Part shown: positions 35,254 to 44,368 of the stretch, piece after piece
Layout: every line of letters begins with the position of its first letter
Numbering within the stretch: the stretch's first letter is position 1
Source: Klebsiella quasivariicola
GTDB lineage: Bacteria; Pseudomonadota; Gammaproteobacteria; Enterobacterales; Enterobacteriaceae
Assembly: GCF_002269255.1 (NCBI RefSeq)
Contig: NZ_CP022823.1
Location: 1,984,001-2,048,000, forward strand
DNA: 64,000 nt
Reading direction: 5' to 3'
Program-made: the position numbers and the translations under genes
Notes under the pieces: model-generated
Told to the model about the DNA's origin: nothing
Seen by the model: the letters and a program-made list of their open reading frames with translations, nothing else
The model's database searches: none

Positions 35254-35452
35254 TTATTCCGGCAGGACTTTTTCTGCTGTGATATATACTTTATTTCCCA
35301 TGCGGGCTTCGGTGATTTTATAATCCCTGTCAGCCTGCTGGCGAATTTTTTTCTTCCGTCTGCTCCGTATCGCCTGTTGCCGTCACGGTTTGAGCACAGA
35401 CTGAAAAAGGCAGGACTATAGAGACGAATAACAACGTCATGGTAGTTTTCAT
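35254..35452 (-). pseudogene. Frameshifted DUF1471 (YdgH/BhsA/McbA-like) gene
   Basis: A small exported-protein gene: signal peptide MKTTMTLLFVSIVLPFSVCA, then QTVTATGDTEQTEEK. Removing one A from a seven-A run near 35358-35364 continues it as IRQQADRDYKITEARMGNKV and YITAEKVLPE, the ending expected of the DUF1471 fold, for 65 residues in all. As sequenced the frame stops after KNSPAG. Members of the family are periplasmic stress and biofilm proteins. It lies just downstream of the NmrA-type gene on the same strand with AAGGGA before the ATG. Confidence 0.75.
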
Positions 35453-35473
35453 TGATAATCCCTTGATTAATAA

Positions 35474-36403
35474 TTAAATGGATGACTTAAGCCAGGCTGC
35501 GATATTCTGCGTGGGAATATTATTCTGCACGTTCCAGGTGTCGTTCATCGGCCACCACATACCGTCTCCTCGGGCGAAGGCCGCACGATAGCGAAGCATC
35601 TGGTCATCCGGGCTGGCCTGCAATTCCTCCAGCAGGGTCGGTAGGGTCAGAACCTTTTTTACAAAGGTTTGTTGTGTCACTCGCTCGACCGTTTCTGCCA
35701 GTTCACCATAGGAAGTCGTTTCTCCTGCAACAAACACCACTTCGTTGGCAATACGCGGCTGATGTAGATAAATGTCGGTGGTGAGTCGGCCGATATCTTC
35801 CGGAGAAGTTACTGTAACCTGTGTGTCCCATCCCCCCAGCGCATTGATAGTCCGTGCGGATAAATTCACCACATCGAATGCAGGCTCGAAGAGAAAGCTG
35901 GTAAACATACCGGTGGAGATAATGATCCATTCGGTGTTGTGTTGTTCTCGCAGTAATGTTCTTACATCATACTGTTCGTCCCAGACCGGCTGGCCGCTGC
36001 CTTTGCCGACGACATCGTAGTTAACACCAAACTGCCATGGAAAGTAGCGGTTAACTCCGGCTTCCAGTACTGCGCGGGTAATTTTTATCTGGGTGCCTGC
36101 GCCTGCAACAAACCCCATGCAATTGATAACGGTATCAAACTCTTTAAATTGATCCTTCAGGGAGTCCGTTGTGCAGGCGGCGATATCCAGAGGGATTAAT
36201 TTTGCACCGGCATCCACATATTTTTGATGCGTGGAAGCTCTCAGTTGACCTTGTTCATCCCAGGCACGAGGCGAAACGATAACGCACACAGTGCCCTCGC
36301 GCTGAGTGACTGCCGGGAGCAGATGCTGCAGTACAGCCGCCCCGAGTTGTTCGGCACCCAGGACCAGTACTTTTTCACCTGAGTGTAATTTATGCTCTGC
36401 CAT
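35474..36403 (-). CDS. NmrA / isoflavone-reductase-like oxidoreductase
   Basis: A 309-residue NAD(P)-binding protein of the NmrA (atypical SDR) family: Rossmann start VLVLGAEQLGAAVLQHLLP, FDTVINCMGFVAGAGTQIKI, and YFPWQFGVNYDVVG with the Lys-rich central part of aromatic-alcohol or isoflavone reductases. Some family members are redox sensors rather than enzymes. It is divergent from the LysR gene at 37808, but an IS3-family element now lies between them and may have changed its expression. Confidence 0.86.
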   Translation of the reverse strand: MAEHKLHSGEKVLVLGAEQLGAAVLQHLLPAVTQREGTVCVIVSPRAWDEQGQLRASTHQKYVDAGAKLIPLDIAACTTDSLKDQFKEFDTVINCMGFVAGAGTQIKITRAVLEAGVNRYFPWQFGVNYDVVGKGSGQPVWDEQYDVRTLLREQHNTEWIIISTGMFTSFLFEPAFDVVNLSARTINALGGWDTQVTVTSPEDIGRLTTDIYLHQPRIANEVVFVAGETTSYGELAETVERVTQQTFVKKVLTLPTLLEELQASPDDQMLRYRAAFARGDGMWWPMNDTWNVQNNIPTQNIAAWLKSSI

Positions 36404-36435
36404 ATTGGTTCCTTATACGCTGTTAGACTTGTTCA

Positions 36436-37702
<1,267 letters not shown>

Positions 37703-37807
37703 CCACTACAGAGTAAGGCAGCGATGGACCTTCGATAAGATCACGGAACCGGGTTAGACTATTCGCTGTTATGGGATAATAAACGTGTACAGGCAAGAGA
37801 GGACGGG

Positions 37808-38713
37808 ATGGATAAACTGGGAGCAATGCAGGTCTATGTCAGCGTGGTGGACTCGCATGGCCTTGCAAGAGCGGCAGAAGTGCTTGGCCTGCCACGCTCT
37901 ACGGTTTCCAGGGTTATCCGGGAGCTGGAGTCCTGGCTTGGTATCCAGCTTTTGCAGCGTACTACCCGCAAACTCAGCATCACGGCGGAGGGCCAGCGCT
38001 ACTACGACGAATGCAAAAGGATCCTGACGGATATTGCGGCCATGGAGTCGTCTTTTCCCACCCGATCTGAGCAGCCAGGAGGCCGTTTCAAAGTGGGGAT
38101 GCCCCATTCCCTCGCCCGACATTGCATTATCCCCGGGCTCCCGTCGTTTCTCCGCCAGTACCCCGGGCTGGAAGTGATGCTGTGCTCAAGCGATAATGTT
38201 GAGGATATCATCAGGGAAGGGTATGACTGCGTGATCCGTACTGGCAGGATCGAAGATTCAACAACCCTGGTTGCCCGCCCACTGCCTGGTTTTACCTGGG
38301 TCGTTCTGGCCGCGCCGTCTTATATTGATGCTTTCGGCAAGCCGCAAAAACTGGATGAACTGGAAAAGCATCACGCGGTTGGCTATCTGAATCACCGCAC
38401 CGGACGCACAACTGAATGGTTTTTTACCCTTGATGGTGGGGATCGGGCGATCCGTATGAGAGAGGTGCTAATCGTTGACGATACCGATGCCTATATTCAG
38501 GCCGGGATAGAGGGGGTTGGGTTAATCCGTGTCGCCAGTTATCTGGCTATGCCGTACCTGCAAAGCGGGGAACTGGTCTCCTGTCTGGAGAACAGCACCT
38601 CTAAATTACCGCTATCCCTGGTATACCCCTATAGCCGTTATATACCACCGTCAGTTCGCGCTTTTTATGACTGGAGCAGAACGATGTTAAGTCACCCGGA
38701 TAATCGTCAGTAA
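37808..38713 (+). CDS. LysR-family regulator
   Basis: A 301-residue LysR-type protein: winged helix (MQVYVSVVDSHGLARAAEVL GLPRSTVSRVIRELESWLG) followed by an effector domain (residues about 90-295). It resembles LysR proteins that control SDR and reductase genes. Before the IS insertion it was divergent from the NmrA gene, with about 140 bases between them. The promoter side now abuts the right end of the IS, so autoregulation and control of the NmrA gene may be altered. Confidence 0.89.
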   Translation: MDKLGAMQVYVSVVDSHGLARAAEVLGLPRSTVSRVIRELESWLGIQLLQRTTRKLSITAEGQRYYDECKRILTDIAAMESSFPTRSEQPGGRFKVGMPHSLARHCIIPGLPSFLRQYPGLEVMLCSSDNVEDIIREGYDCVIRTGRIEDSTTLVARPLPGFTWVVLAAPSYIDAFGKPQKLDELEKHHAVGYLNHRTGRTTEWFFTLDGGDRAIRMREVLIVDDTDAYIQAGIEGVGLIRVASYLAMPYLQSGELVSCLENSTSKLPLSLVYPYSRYIPPSVRAFYDWSRTMLSHPDNRQ

Positions 38714-38879
38714 AGTAAAAAGAGAGTTAACTTTTTAGCGTACATTTTCATTCTGTTGGCCGTCAGATCCTGCTACGGGATGGATCACAAGACCTGCGTC
38801 CTTTTTCATGACAATACATTACCGGCTTTTACCGGTGATGTATTGCCAGCAAGCGCTTGTAGTCAGAATGGAACAACAT

Positions 38880-39437
38880 TCAGTTCATCAGGTCGCGCCA
38901 TTTTACCATCCTGTCACTAAGGTCAAGCATCTCTCCGTCGACACTGAAACGGCCATCGCCCTGATGGTGGAGCAGGCGCAGTTCCTGCCATGCGCTGTCA
39001 AGCCAAATCCGCCGAACTTCCAGCACCCACAGGTTATAGAGCCGCACCTGGCGGTCATCCACCACTCTGCACTCCAGGTTAGCCAGGCATTCATCTACCA
39101 GAGGCGCACTGATCGATTGCGCGGCGACGGGCGTCAGGCCGAAACGCGAAAATTTGTCGTCTGTTTCCCCCGAGCAATTACCGATGTCCACAACGGTCTT
39201 TGCCATCCCGGCTGGCGGTACAGCCAGAACACATTCCCCTGTATCTGACAGCGCCTGATAGCTGTAATCCCAGGGGCCGATAATCACACCGACCAGCGGT
39301 GGGGCATGCTGCATCATCATGTGAAAACCTGCGGTCATCAGATTCGTTCGGCCATCTGTCCCCCTCGTGGATACCAGAATAACGGGACCAGCTTCAAGAA
39401 TACGGTACGCTTTCTCCGCAGGCAGGCTGTCATGCAT
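38880..39437 (-). CDS. Flavin-reductase-domain protein
   Basis: A 185-residue protein of the flavin reductase-like / DIM6-NTAB family that binds FMN: PVILVSTRGTDGRTNLMTAG near the start (the conserved PVxLVSTxxxxGxxNxMTA strand), GPWDYSYQAL and ECVLAVP. GGAGG lies seven bases before ATG 39437, and translation from 39479 lacks that support. It is the last gene of a four-gene operon with three SDRs. A role in supplying reduced flavin or reducing a quinone-like substrate is plausible. Confidence 0.84.
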   Translation of the reverse strand: MHDSLPAEKAYRILEAGPVILVSTRGTDGRTNLMTAGFHMMMQHAPPLVGVIIGPWDYSYQALSDTGECVLAVPPAGMAKTVVDIGNCSGETDDKFSRFGLTPVAAQSISAPLVDECLANLECRVVDDRQVRLYNLWVLEVRRIWLDSAWQELRLLHHQGDGRFSVDGEMLDLSDRMVKWRDLMN

Positions 39438-39500
39438 GAGATATCCTCCAGAAAGCAAATCAGGGACAGTGTGGTTCACATGTCCCCGGTGAATGGGGTA

Positions 39501-40358
39501 TTACTCTTCAAAATCCGTGGCATCTGACGCACTTCGCCAGACATCAATGTCCTGACTCACTGCATGCATTTTTTGTTCAGCAAGGGTGTTAGCAATCTTA
39601 CCTGCAAAAAGATGCACGGGTGGGGTGTCAGCACTGGCCGCCTGCAGTATCAGAGAAGCGACTTTATCAGGATTGCCAGCCTGTTTGCCGTCCAGACCGT
39701 TCAGATGGAGGTCCAGCGAGGCCTGAGCTTCGGTATAATCAGAGATTGTGCGCTGGGCCACGACCAGCGTCTCCTTTGACAGGAACCCGGTGCGCACCGG
39801 TCCTGGATAAACCACTGTGGCTCTGATGTTCAGCTCGGCCAGTTCGGCCGCCAGGGTTTCGGTCAGACCGGCCAGTGCGAATTTGCTGGCGACATAGCTG
39901 CCCCAGCCCGCGTAACCGCCCTGAAAGCCCACGATCGACGCCACGTTGAAGATATGGCCGCTGCGCCGCGTACGCATATGCGGCAGGGCATGGCGCAGTA
40001 CATGCAGGGGAGCAAATACGTTAACATCGAAATTGCGACGCAATTCGCTGTCGGTTAATGCTTCAATGGTGCCCTGCTGGCCGTAGCCTGCGTTGTTGAC
40101 CACACAGTCAACGCGCCCGAAGGCGGCAATGGTGCTGTCGATGGCTTTTTGAACGCTGGCTTCGTTCACCAGGTCCACCTCCAGCGCCAGCAGTCGCGCG
40201 TTATCGTCGCCGAATGCCTGACGCAGACTGGTCAGGGTGCGGGAGGTTGCGGCTACGGCATCGCCTCGCGCCAGTAACTGGCGTGCCAGTGAAAGGCCAA
40301 TACCACGAGCAGCGCCGGTGATAAACCAGACTTTTGCAGGGGAGGTTTGTTGTTGCAT
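39501..40358 (-). CDS. SDR oxidoreductase
   Basis: A 285-residue classical short-chain dehydrogenase: TGAARGIGLSLA cofactor loop, NNAG, the catalytic Ser in NVASIVGFQ and an intact Tyr-x3-Lys (SYVASK). Its size and the C-terminal extension resemble the group of SDRs annotated as oxidoreductases of unknown substrate. AGGAGTC lies upstream of ATG 40358. It is 35 bases downstream of the previous SDR gene in the same operon. Confidence 0.87.
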   Translation of the reverse strand: MQQQTSPAKVWFITGAARGIGLSLARQLLARGDAVAATSRTLTSLRQAFGDDNARLLALEVDLVNEASVQKAIDSTIAAFGRVDCVVNNAGYGQQGTIEALTDSELRRNFDVNVFAPLHVLRHALPHMRTRRSGHIFNVASIVGFQGGYAGWGSYVASKFALAGLTETLAAELAELNIRATVVYPGPVRTGFLSKETLVVAQRTISDYTEAQASLDLHLNGLDGKQAGNPDKVASLILQAASADTPPVHLFAGKIANTLAEQKMHAVSQDIDVWRSASDATDFEE

Positions 40359-40393
40359 TGATGAAGACTCCTGTTGTTGAAAAATGAATTGCA

Positions 40394-41161
40394 TCACTGA
40401 ATGGCGACACTCATGCCACCGTCGGCCATAACCACTGCGCCGACAATGTAACTGGCCCTGTCTGACGCCAGAAAGGCTGCTACTTCTGCGATTTCATCGG
40501 GGTGGGCTGCACGACCAACAGGCGCTTTACGACCATGCTCTGCCAGATATGCCTGCCCGTCGGGCTGGATTGTATTCGTGATGTTTGTCACCGCATCTCC
40601 GGAACCGACTGCATTAACACGAATACCGTGAGCGATAGCCTCCAGCGCGAGTGTGCGGGTTAACTGTGCCAGCGCCCCCTTGGAGGCTGCATAGGCGGCG
40701 ATACCGGGAAAAGACTGATAACAGGCGTAAGAACCAATATTAACGATTGCACCCGATTTTGCCGCCATCATTGGGCGCATGGCTTCCCTTGAAAAAAGGA
40801 ATGCCCCCGTGGCATTAACAGCCATGACCTGGTTCCATTCCCTGAGCGTCATTTCTGCCACGGGCTGGTTGATGATGATGCCAGCGTTGTTGATTAAGAC
40901 GTCGAGGCGACCGAACTGTTCTGTTGCAGTCCGCACGGCCAGTTCCGCACTGGCTTCCTGAGTCACGTCGGCGACAACGGGGACAATGCCTTCACGTGCT
41001 AGCGCATTGACATTATCCCCCCGGCCAACTGCGACGATACGAGCGCCCTGGCGGTGCAACAGTTCGACGGTCGCCAGGCCGATACCGCTGGCGGCACCGG
41101 TGACAATCGCAACACGGCCTGCAAAGGGCATAGCCCTGGAAAAAGAGCCTGACTCTGACAT
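40394..41161 (-). CDS. SDR oxidoreductase
   Basis: A 255-residue classical SDR: TGAASGIGLATV, DVLINNAGIIINQP, NIGSYACYQSF and the catalytic Tyr-x3-Lys (AYAASK). The C-terminus ends with the usual IVGAVVMADGGMSV. It resembles 3-oxoacyl-ACP reductase or glucose dehydrogenase-like enzymes. AGGAG lies before ATG 41161; the frame extends upstream but overlaps the next gene. Second of three SDRs in the operon; sequences of the three differ enough that they are not recent duplicates. Confidence 0.87.
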   Translation of the reverse strand: MSESGSFSRAMPFAGRVAIVTGAASGIGLATVELLHRQGARIVAVGRGDNVNALAREGIVPVVADVTQEASAELAVRTATEQFGRLDVLINNAGIIINQPVAEMTLREWNQVMAVNATGAFLFSREAMRPMMAAKSGAIVNIGSYACYQSFPGIAAYAASKGALAQLTRTLALEAIAHGIRVNAVGSGDAVTNITNTIQPDGQAYLAEHGRKAPVGRAAHPDEIAEVAAFLASDRASYIVGAVVMADGGMSVAIQ

Positions 41162-41195
41162 GAACACTCCTGAATAAATGAAAACATGTTTACGG

Positions 41196-41939
41196 TTAAT
41201 GAGGACTGGCCACAGGGCGGACGATGAGTTCGCTGATATCAACGCCAGCGGGTTGTTCGATGGCATAGGCGATTGCCTGCGCCACGGGCTCCGGAGGTAA
41301 GGCGATGCGCCGGAATTCGCGCATGGCAGTCCGGGCTGTTTCGTCCGTAATATGATCGGCAAGTTCTGACTCGACCCCCCCCGGGCTGACCAGCGTCACC
41401 CGGATCGCGTCGGTCTCCTGTCGCAGTCCGTCAGAAATAGCGCGCACGGCAAACTTGCTGGCGCAATAGACAGCGGCTGTGGGCGAGACCGTATACGCGC
41501 CTGTGGAGGCAATATTAATGATGTGGCCATAACCCTGCTCCTGCATGATCGGCAGGACGGCGGCTATTCCGTGCAGAACGCCCCGAACATTGACATCCAG
41601 CATGCGGTTCCACTCTTCGACCTTCAACGCTGCCAGCGGTGAGAGTGGCATAACGCCAGCGTTATTTATGAGCGCGTCAATGCGTCCGTGCTTCTCCAGC
41701 GCCCTGGCTGCGATGCGTTGCAAATCTTCTGGTTGCGTGACGTCAATTGCCATGGCATCAACATTACCCCCCATTGCCCGCAATTCTGTCGCCAGTGCGG
41801 TCAGTTTTTCCATACGTCTGGCACCGATAAACAAATGATGCCCCTTACTGGAAAGATGACGGGCTGTGGCCTCACCTATACCACTACTGGCACCGGTAAG
41901 AATGACCACCTTAGACGTTTCTGATACCACTGTTTTCAT
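41196..41939 (-). CDS. SDR oxidoreductase
   Basis: A 247-residue classical SDR: ILTGASSGIGEATARHLSSK, INNAGVMPLSPL, IASTGAYTV and Tyr-x3-Lys (VYCASK). The motif INNAGVMPLSPLA is typical of the YdfG/serine-dehydrogenase-like branch. It is the first gene of the operon and starts at ATG 41939 behind AGGAGGAG. The promoter faces that of the AraC-type gene at 42137 across about 200 bases. Confidence 0.87.
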   Translation of the reverse strand: MKTVVSETSKVVILTGASSGIGEATARHLSSKGHHLFIGARRMEKLTALATELRAMGGNVDAMAIDVTQPEDLQRIAARALEKHGRIDALINNAGVMPLSPLAALKVEEWNRMLDVNVRGVLHGIAAVLPIMQEQGYGHIINIASTGAYTVSPTAAVYCASKFAVRAISDGLRQETDAIRVTLVSPGGVESELADHITDETARTAMREFRRIALPPEPVAQAIAYAIEQPAGVDISELIVRPVASPH

Positions 41940-42136
41940 CACTCCTCCTTGCCTGTCACCGGGCGGGACAGGGAATGTCATTGGAATATCAAACAGGCAG
42001 GTATCATAAAGAGAGGGCACATACGACGACAGGCCTGACACTCTTGCATCATTGCCTAATCCTATTTTCTTTATTGATTTTTAAGCATGCAGGGAGTGAA
42101 AATATAATCATTAAATTCAGTTAGCAGGTCTGATGT

Positions 42137-43081
42137 ATGCCAGAAAGATTGCCCTCCATATCTCAACAGTCCGAAATGGCGGCTATGATTTGCCAGCTCG
42201 CCCCACATGAAGGTCACACCCGTACGTTGCTGGATGGCGTGCGTCTGATGCGTGCTGACGGTGCGCTGGGGCGTACCCCCGTGTTGTACGAACCAGGCAT
42301 TGTTATTGTCTGTCAGGGGCACAAAAGAGGTTACCTGGCTGACAGGGTTTACCACTACGACCCTTTGCACTACCTGGTGCTGTCAGTACCTCTGCCATTT
42401 TCAAGCGAGACAGATGCCAGCCCGGCAGAACCTTTTCTTGCTGTGTCCATTCGGCTGGATATGACAGCTGTGGCAGACCTGGTTATGGCTGTCGATCACC
42501 ATGCCACTGCATCAGGTTCACCCGTTGGCATTGTCTCCACACCACTTGACGACACGCTGGCAGATACGACAGTTCGTCTTCTGAAGGTATTATTTTCACC
42601 ACTTGAAGCGCGGGTTCTGGGGCCGGGGATTGTGCGGGAGCTGATTTTTCGTGTGCTGCTGGGTGAACAGGGCGGAGCCATTCGTGCTGCGCTGGCCTGC
42701 CATGGCAACTTTGGACGTATTGCACGTACGTTACGGCGTATCCACCTCGATTACGCCCGTCCACTGGATGTGGCTTCACTTGCGCACGAAGCTGGCCTGA
42801 GCGTTCCGGCTTTTCATGCGCATTTCAAAGCCGTGGCGGCGACTTCTCCCATTCAGTACATCAAGTCAGTACGTCTTCATCAGGCGCGACTGATGATGAT
42901 ACGGGACAACGTTACTGCAGCAGGGGCAGCAGCTCGGGTCGGCTACGAAAGTGCGTCGCAGTTCAATCGGGAGTTCAAAAGACTGTTTGGTCGCAGTCCC
43001 GGAGAGGAGACACGTAAAATGCGCACGGCATTCGCACTGATGGAACCTGCGCAACTCGAAGCAGCGACATCGACACACTAA
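42137..43081 (+). CDS. AraC-family regulator (AraC_N type)
   Basis: A 314-residue regulator. The N-terminal AraC_N domain (LLDGVRLMRADGALGRTPVL YEPGIVIVCQGHKRGYL, YLVLSVPLPF) is followed by two helix-turn-helix units (DVASLAHEAGLSVPAFHAHF and AAARVGYESASQFNREFKRL with FGRSPGEE). Members are typically coupled with adjacent SDR or oxidoreductase operons and respond to aldehydes or related compounds. Divergent from the SDR operon, so it very probably activates it. Confidence 0.88.
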   Translation: MPERLPSISQQSEMAAMICQLAPHEGHTRTLLDGVRLMRADGALGRTPVLYEPGIVIVCQGHKRGYLADRVYHYDPLHYLVLSVPLPFSSETDASPAEPFLAVSIRLDMTAVADLVMAVDHHATASGSPVGIVSTPLDDTLADTTVRLLKVLFSPLEARVLGPGIVRELIFRVLLGEQGGAIRAALACHGNFGRIARTLRRIHLDYARPLDVASLAHEAGLSVPAFHAHFKAVAATSPIQYIKSVRLHQARLMMIRDNVTAAGAAARVGYESASQFNREFKRLFGRSPGEETRKMRTAFALMEPAQLEAATSTH

Positions 43082-43408
43082 TCTGCAACTGTCGATATTC
43101 ATGCGCAAATGTTCACTGTAAACCGGACTGAGACGCCAGGACGCTAACAGTTCATGCTGATATGAAGGTTATCTGAATAACCTGTGGGATTTTCTTTCGT
43201 AACAAAAATGTCAGCTACACCTGCCGGCACATCAACACCGGCAGCCAGAACCAGTATGTACCCGTACCTCTGTGAACTGCGTGGAAGACGAACGTAAAAA
43301 CATCGCAAAACCTGGTGCGAAAGCGTAAAGCAGTAGTGCCATTTATACGCGCAGATTGCCGGGCTAACCGTCCTGTTTTCATCACCAGGTTTTCAGGCTC
43401 CGTTCGAT
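43082..43408. other. Intergenic stretch with a GC hairpin
   Basis: About 330 bases without a gene between the AraC regulator and the convergent DUF1360-like gene. A perfect stem CTGCCGG (43221-43227) and CCGGCAG (43238-43244) around a 10-base loop may serve as a weak terminator, though no T-run follows. Nothing else stands out. Confidence 0.45.
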
Positions 43409-43783
43409 TTACAAACCCAGCTTGTCTTTCATTTCTTTTTCTTCAATTGCTTTGGCGATAGCGTTTCTCATTACTTTCAGAATGATCCCGCTGAACATAG
43501 CCGTTAAACCGATGGTAAAGAATGCCGTAACCGCAAGGTCAATTAACCAGAATCCGGAATGAACAAGAACGGGCCTGTAAATTGCAACACCGGCAAAAAC
43601 CACCCAGTGACTGAAACAATAAAAACAACTGAACAGGTAGCCTATCATGGCATTTTTTTTGACCATCCATTCACGCAACGGGCGAAACATTTCCTGCTGC
43701 GTGACGGTGATTGAAATGCAACTGGACATCAGTGCAATGACGAGGCAGACCCATAACTGTTCTAACACATTATCGAATGACAT
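43409..43783 (-). CDS. DUF1360-like small membrane protein
   Basis: A 124-residue protein with three hydrophobic segments (LWVCLVIALMSSCIS, FSCFYCFSHWVVFAGVAIYR, LIDLAVTAFFTIGLTAMFSG). The C-x2-C-x3-W arrangement in FSCFYCFSHW is typical of DUF1360 proteins. The C-terminal tail is charged (IEEKEMKDK). It is divergent from the Rrf2 regulator with an inverted-repeat operator candidate between them, so the two are probably co-regulated. ATG 43783 is preferred over 43810, which overlaps that operator region. Confidence 0.65.
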   Translation of the reverse strand: MSFDNVLEQLWVCLVIALMSSCISITVTQQEMFRPLREWMVKKNAMIGYLFSCFYCFSHWVVFAGVAIYRPVLVHSGFWLIDLAVTAFFTIGLTAMFSGIILKVMRNAIAKAIEEKEMKDKLGL

Positions 43784-43803
43784 AAAAAATACTCTCTGTA
43801 TGG

Positions 43804-43834
43804 ATTTCATGTAATAGTATAAGATACATGAAAT
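43804..43834. promoter_or_regulatory. Perfect 10-bp inverted repeat, candidate Rrf2 operator
   Basis: ATTTCATGTA (43804-43813) and TACATGAAAT (43825-43834) are exactly complementary around an 11-base spacer, in the 111-base gap between the divergent DUF1360-like and Rrf2 genes. The same CATG-containing half-sites recur upstream of the RND pump operon at 48864-48925. Autoregulation by the Rrf2 protein is the simplest explanation. Confidence 0.68.
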
Positions 43835-43894
43835 CGCGCCACTTATGCAACAACGAAAGTTTCATAAGCAACTTCGCAGAAAACAGGATAAAAA

Positions 43895-44314
43895 ATGAGA
43901 AAAGACCACCGGCTGTCCCGTGCATTACACGTGCTGATACATATGGATAAAATCCGCGATCCCGTTACCTCCGAAGATATAGCCTCGATGATCAATACGA
44001 ATCCGGTTGTGGTCAGACGCCTTTTCCAGGGGCTCAAACAGGCGGGTATCATTCATTCTGAAAAAGGGCATGGAGGTGGCTGGACACTCCAGAAACCTCT
44101 CGGAGACATCACTCTCCTTCAGGTTTTCCACGCTATTGGCAGCACTGAACTTTTTTCAATAGGCTGGGCGACTGAACATGACAAATGCCAGATAGAGGAT
44201 GCAGTTAACAATGAAATAAGTGATACGCTTGAAGAGGCGAGACGTCTGATTACGAACCGCTTTGCTGAACTTACCCTTGATAAGCTTGTGCCGGAAGTCC
44301 TTAAACATAAATAA
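43895..44314 (+). CDS. Rrf2-family transcriptional regulator
   Basis: A 139-residue Rrf2 protein: winged-helix (LSRALHVLIHMDKIRDPVTS EDIASMINTNPVVVRRLFQGLKQAGII) and the wing HSEKGHGGGWTLQKPL, then a helical dimerisation part. It has only one cysteine (DKCQ) in the region where Fe-S-binding members carry three, so it is probably a member of the YwnA-like, non-Fe-S group. It is convergent with the RND operon. Shared inverted repeats upstream of both suggest that it represses the pump. AGGATAAAAA precedes the ATG. Confidence 0.87.
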   Translation: MRKDHRLSRALHVLIHMDKIRDPVTSEDIASMINTNPVVVRRLFQGLKQAGIIHSEKGHGGGWTLQKPLGDITLLQVFHAIGSTELFSIGWATEHDKCQIEDAVNNEISDTLEEARRLITNRFAELTLDKLVPEVLKHK

Positions 44315-44315
44315 A

Positions 44316-44353
44316 TTCAACAGCCGGGCATCATATAATGTCCGGCTGTTGAA
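44316..44353. terminator. Bidirectional terminator between Rrf2 and RND operon
   Basis: Perfect 12-bp arms TTCAACAGCCGG (44316-44327) and CCGGCTGTTGAA (44342-44353) with a 14-base loop. It lies directly after the Rrf2 stop and 15 bases past the end of the convergent pump gene, so it can serve both strands (AATTTAT on the minus side, AAAGG on the plus side gives no T-run, so the minus direction or RNA processing is likelier). Confidence 0.6.
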
Positions 44354-44368
44354 AGGTCACCATAAATT

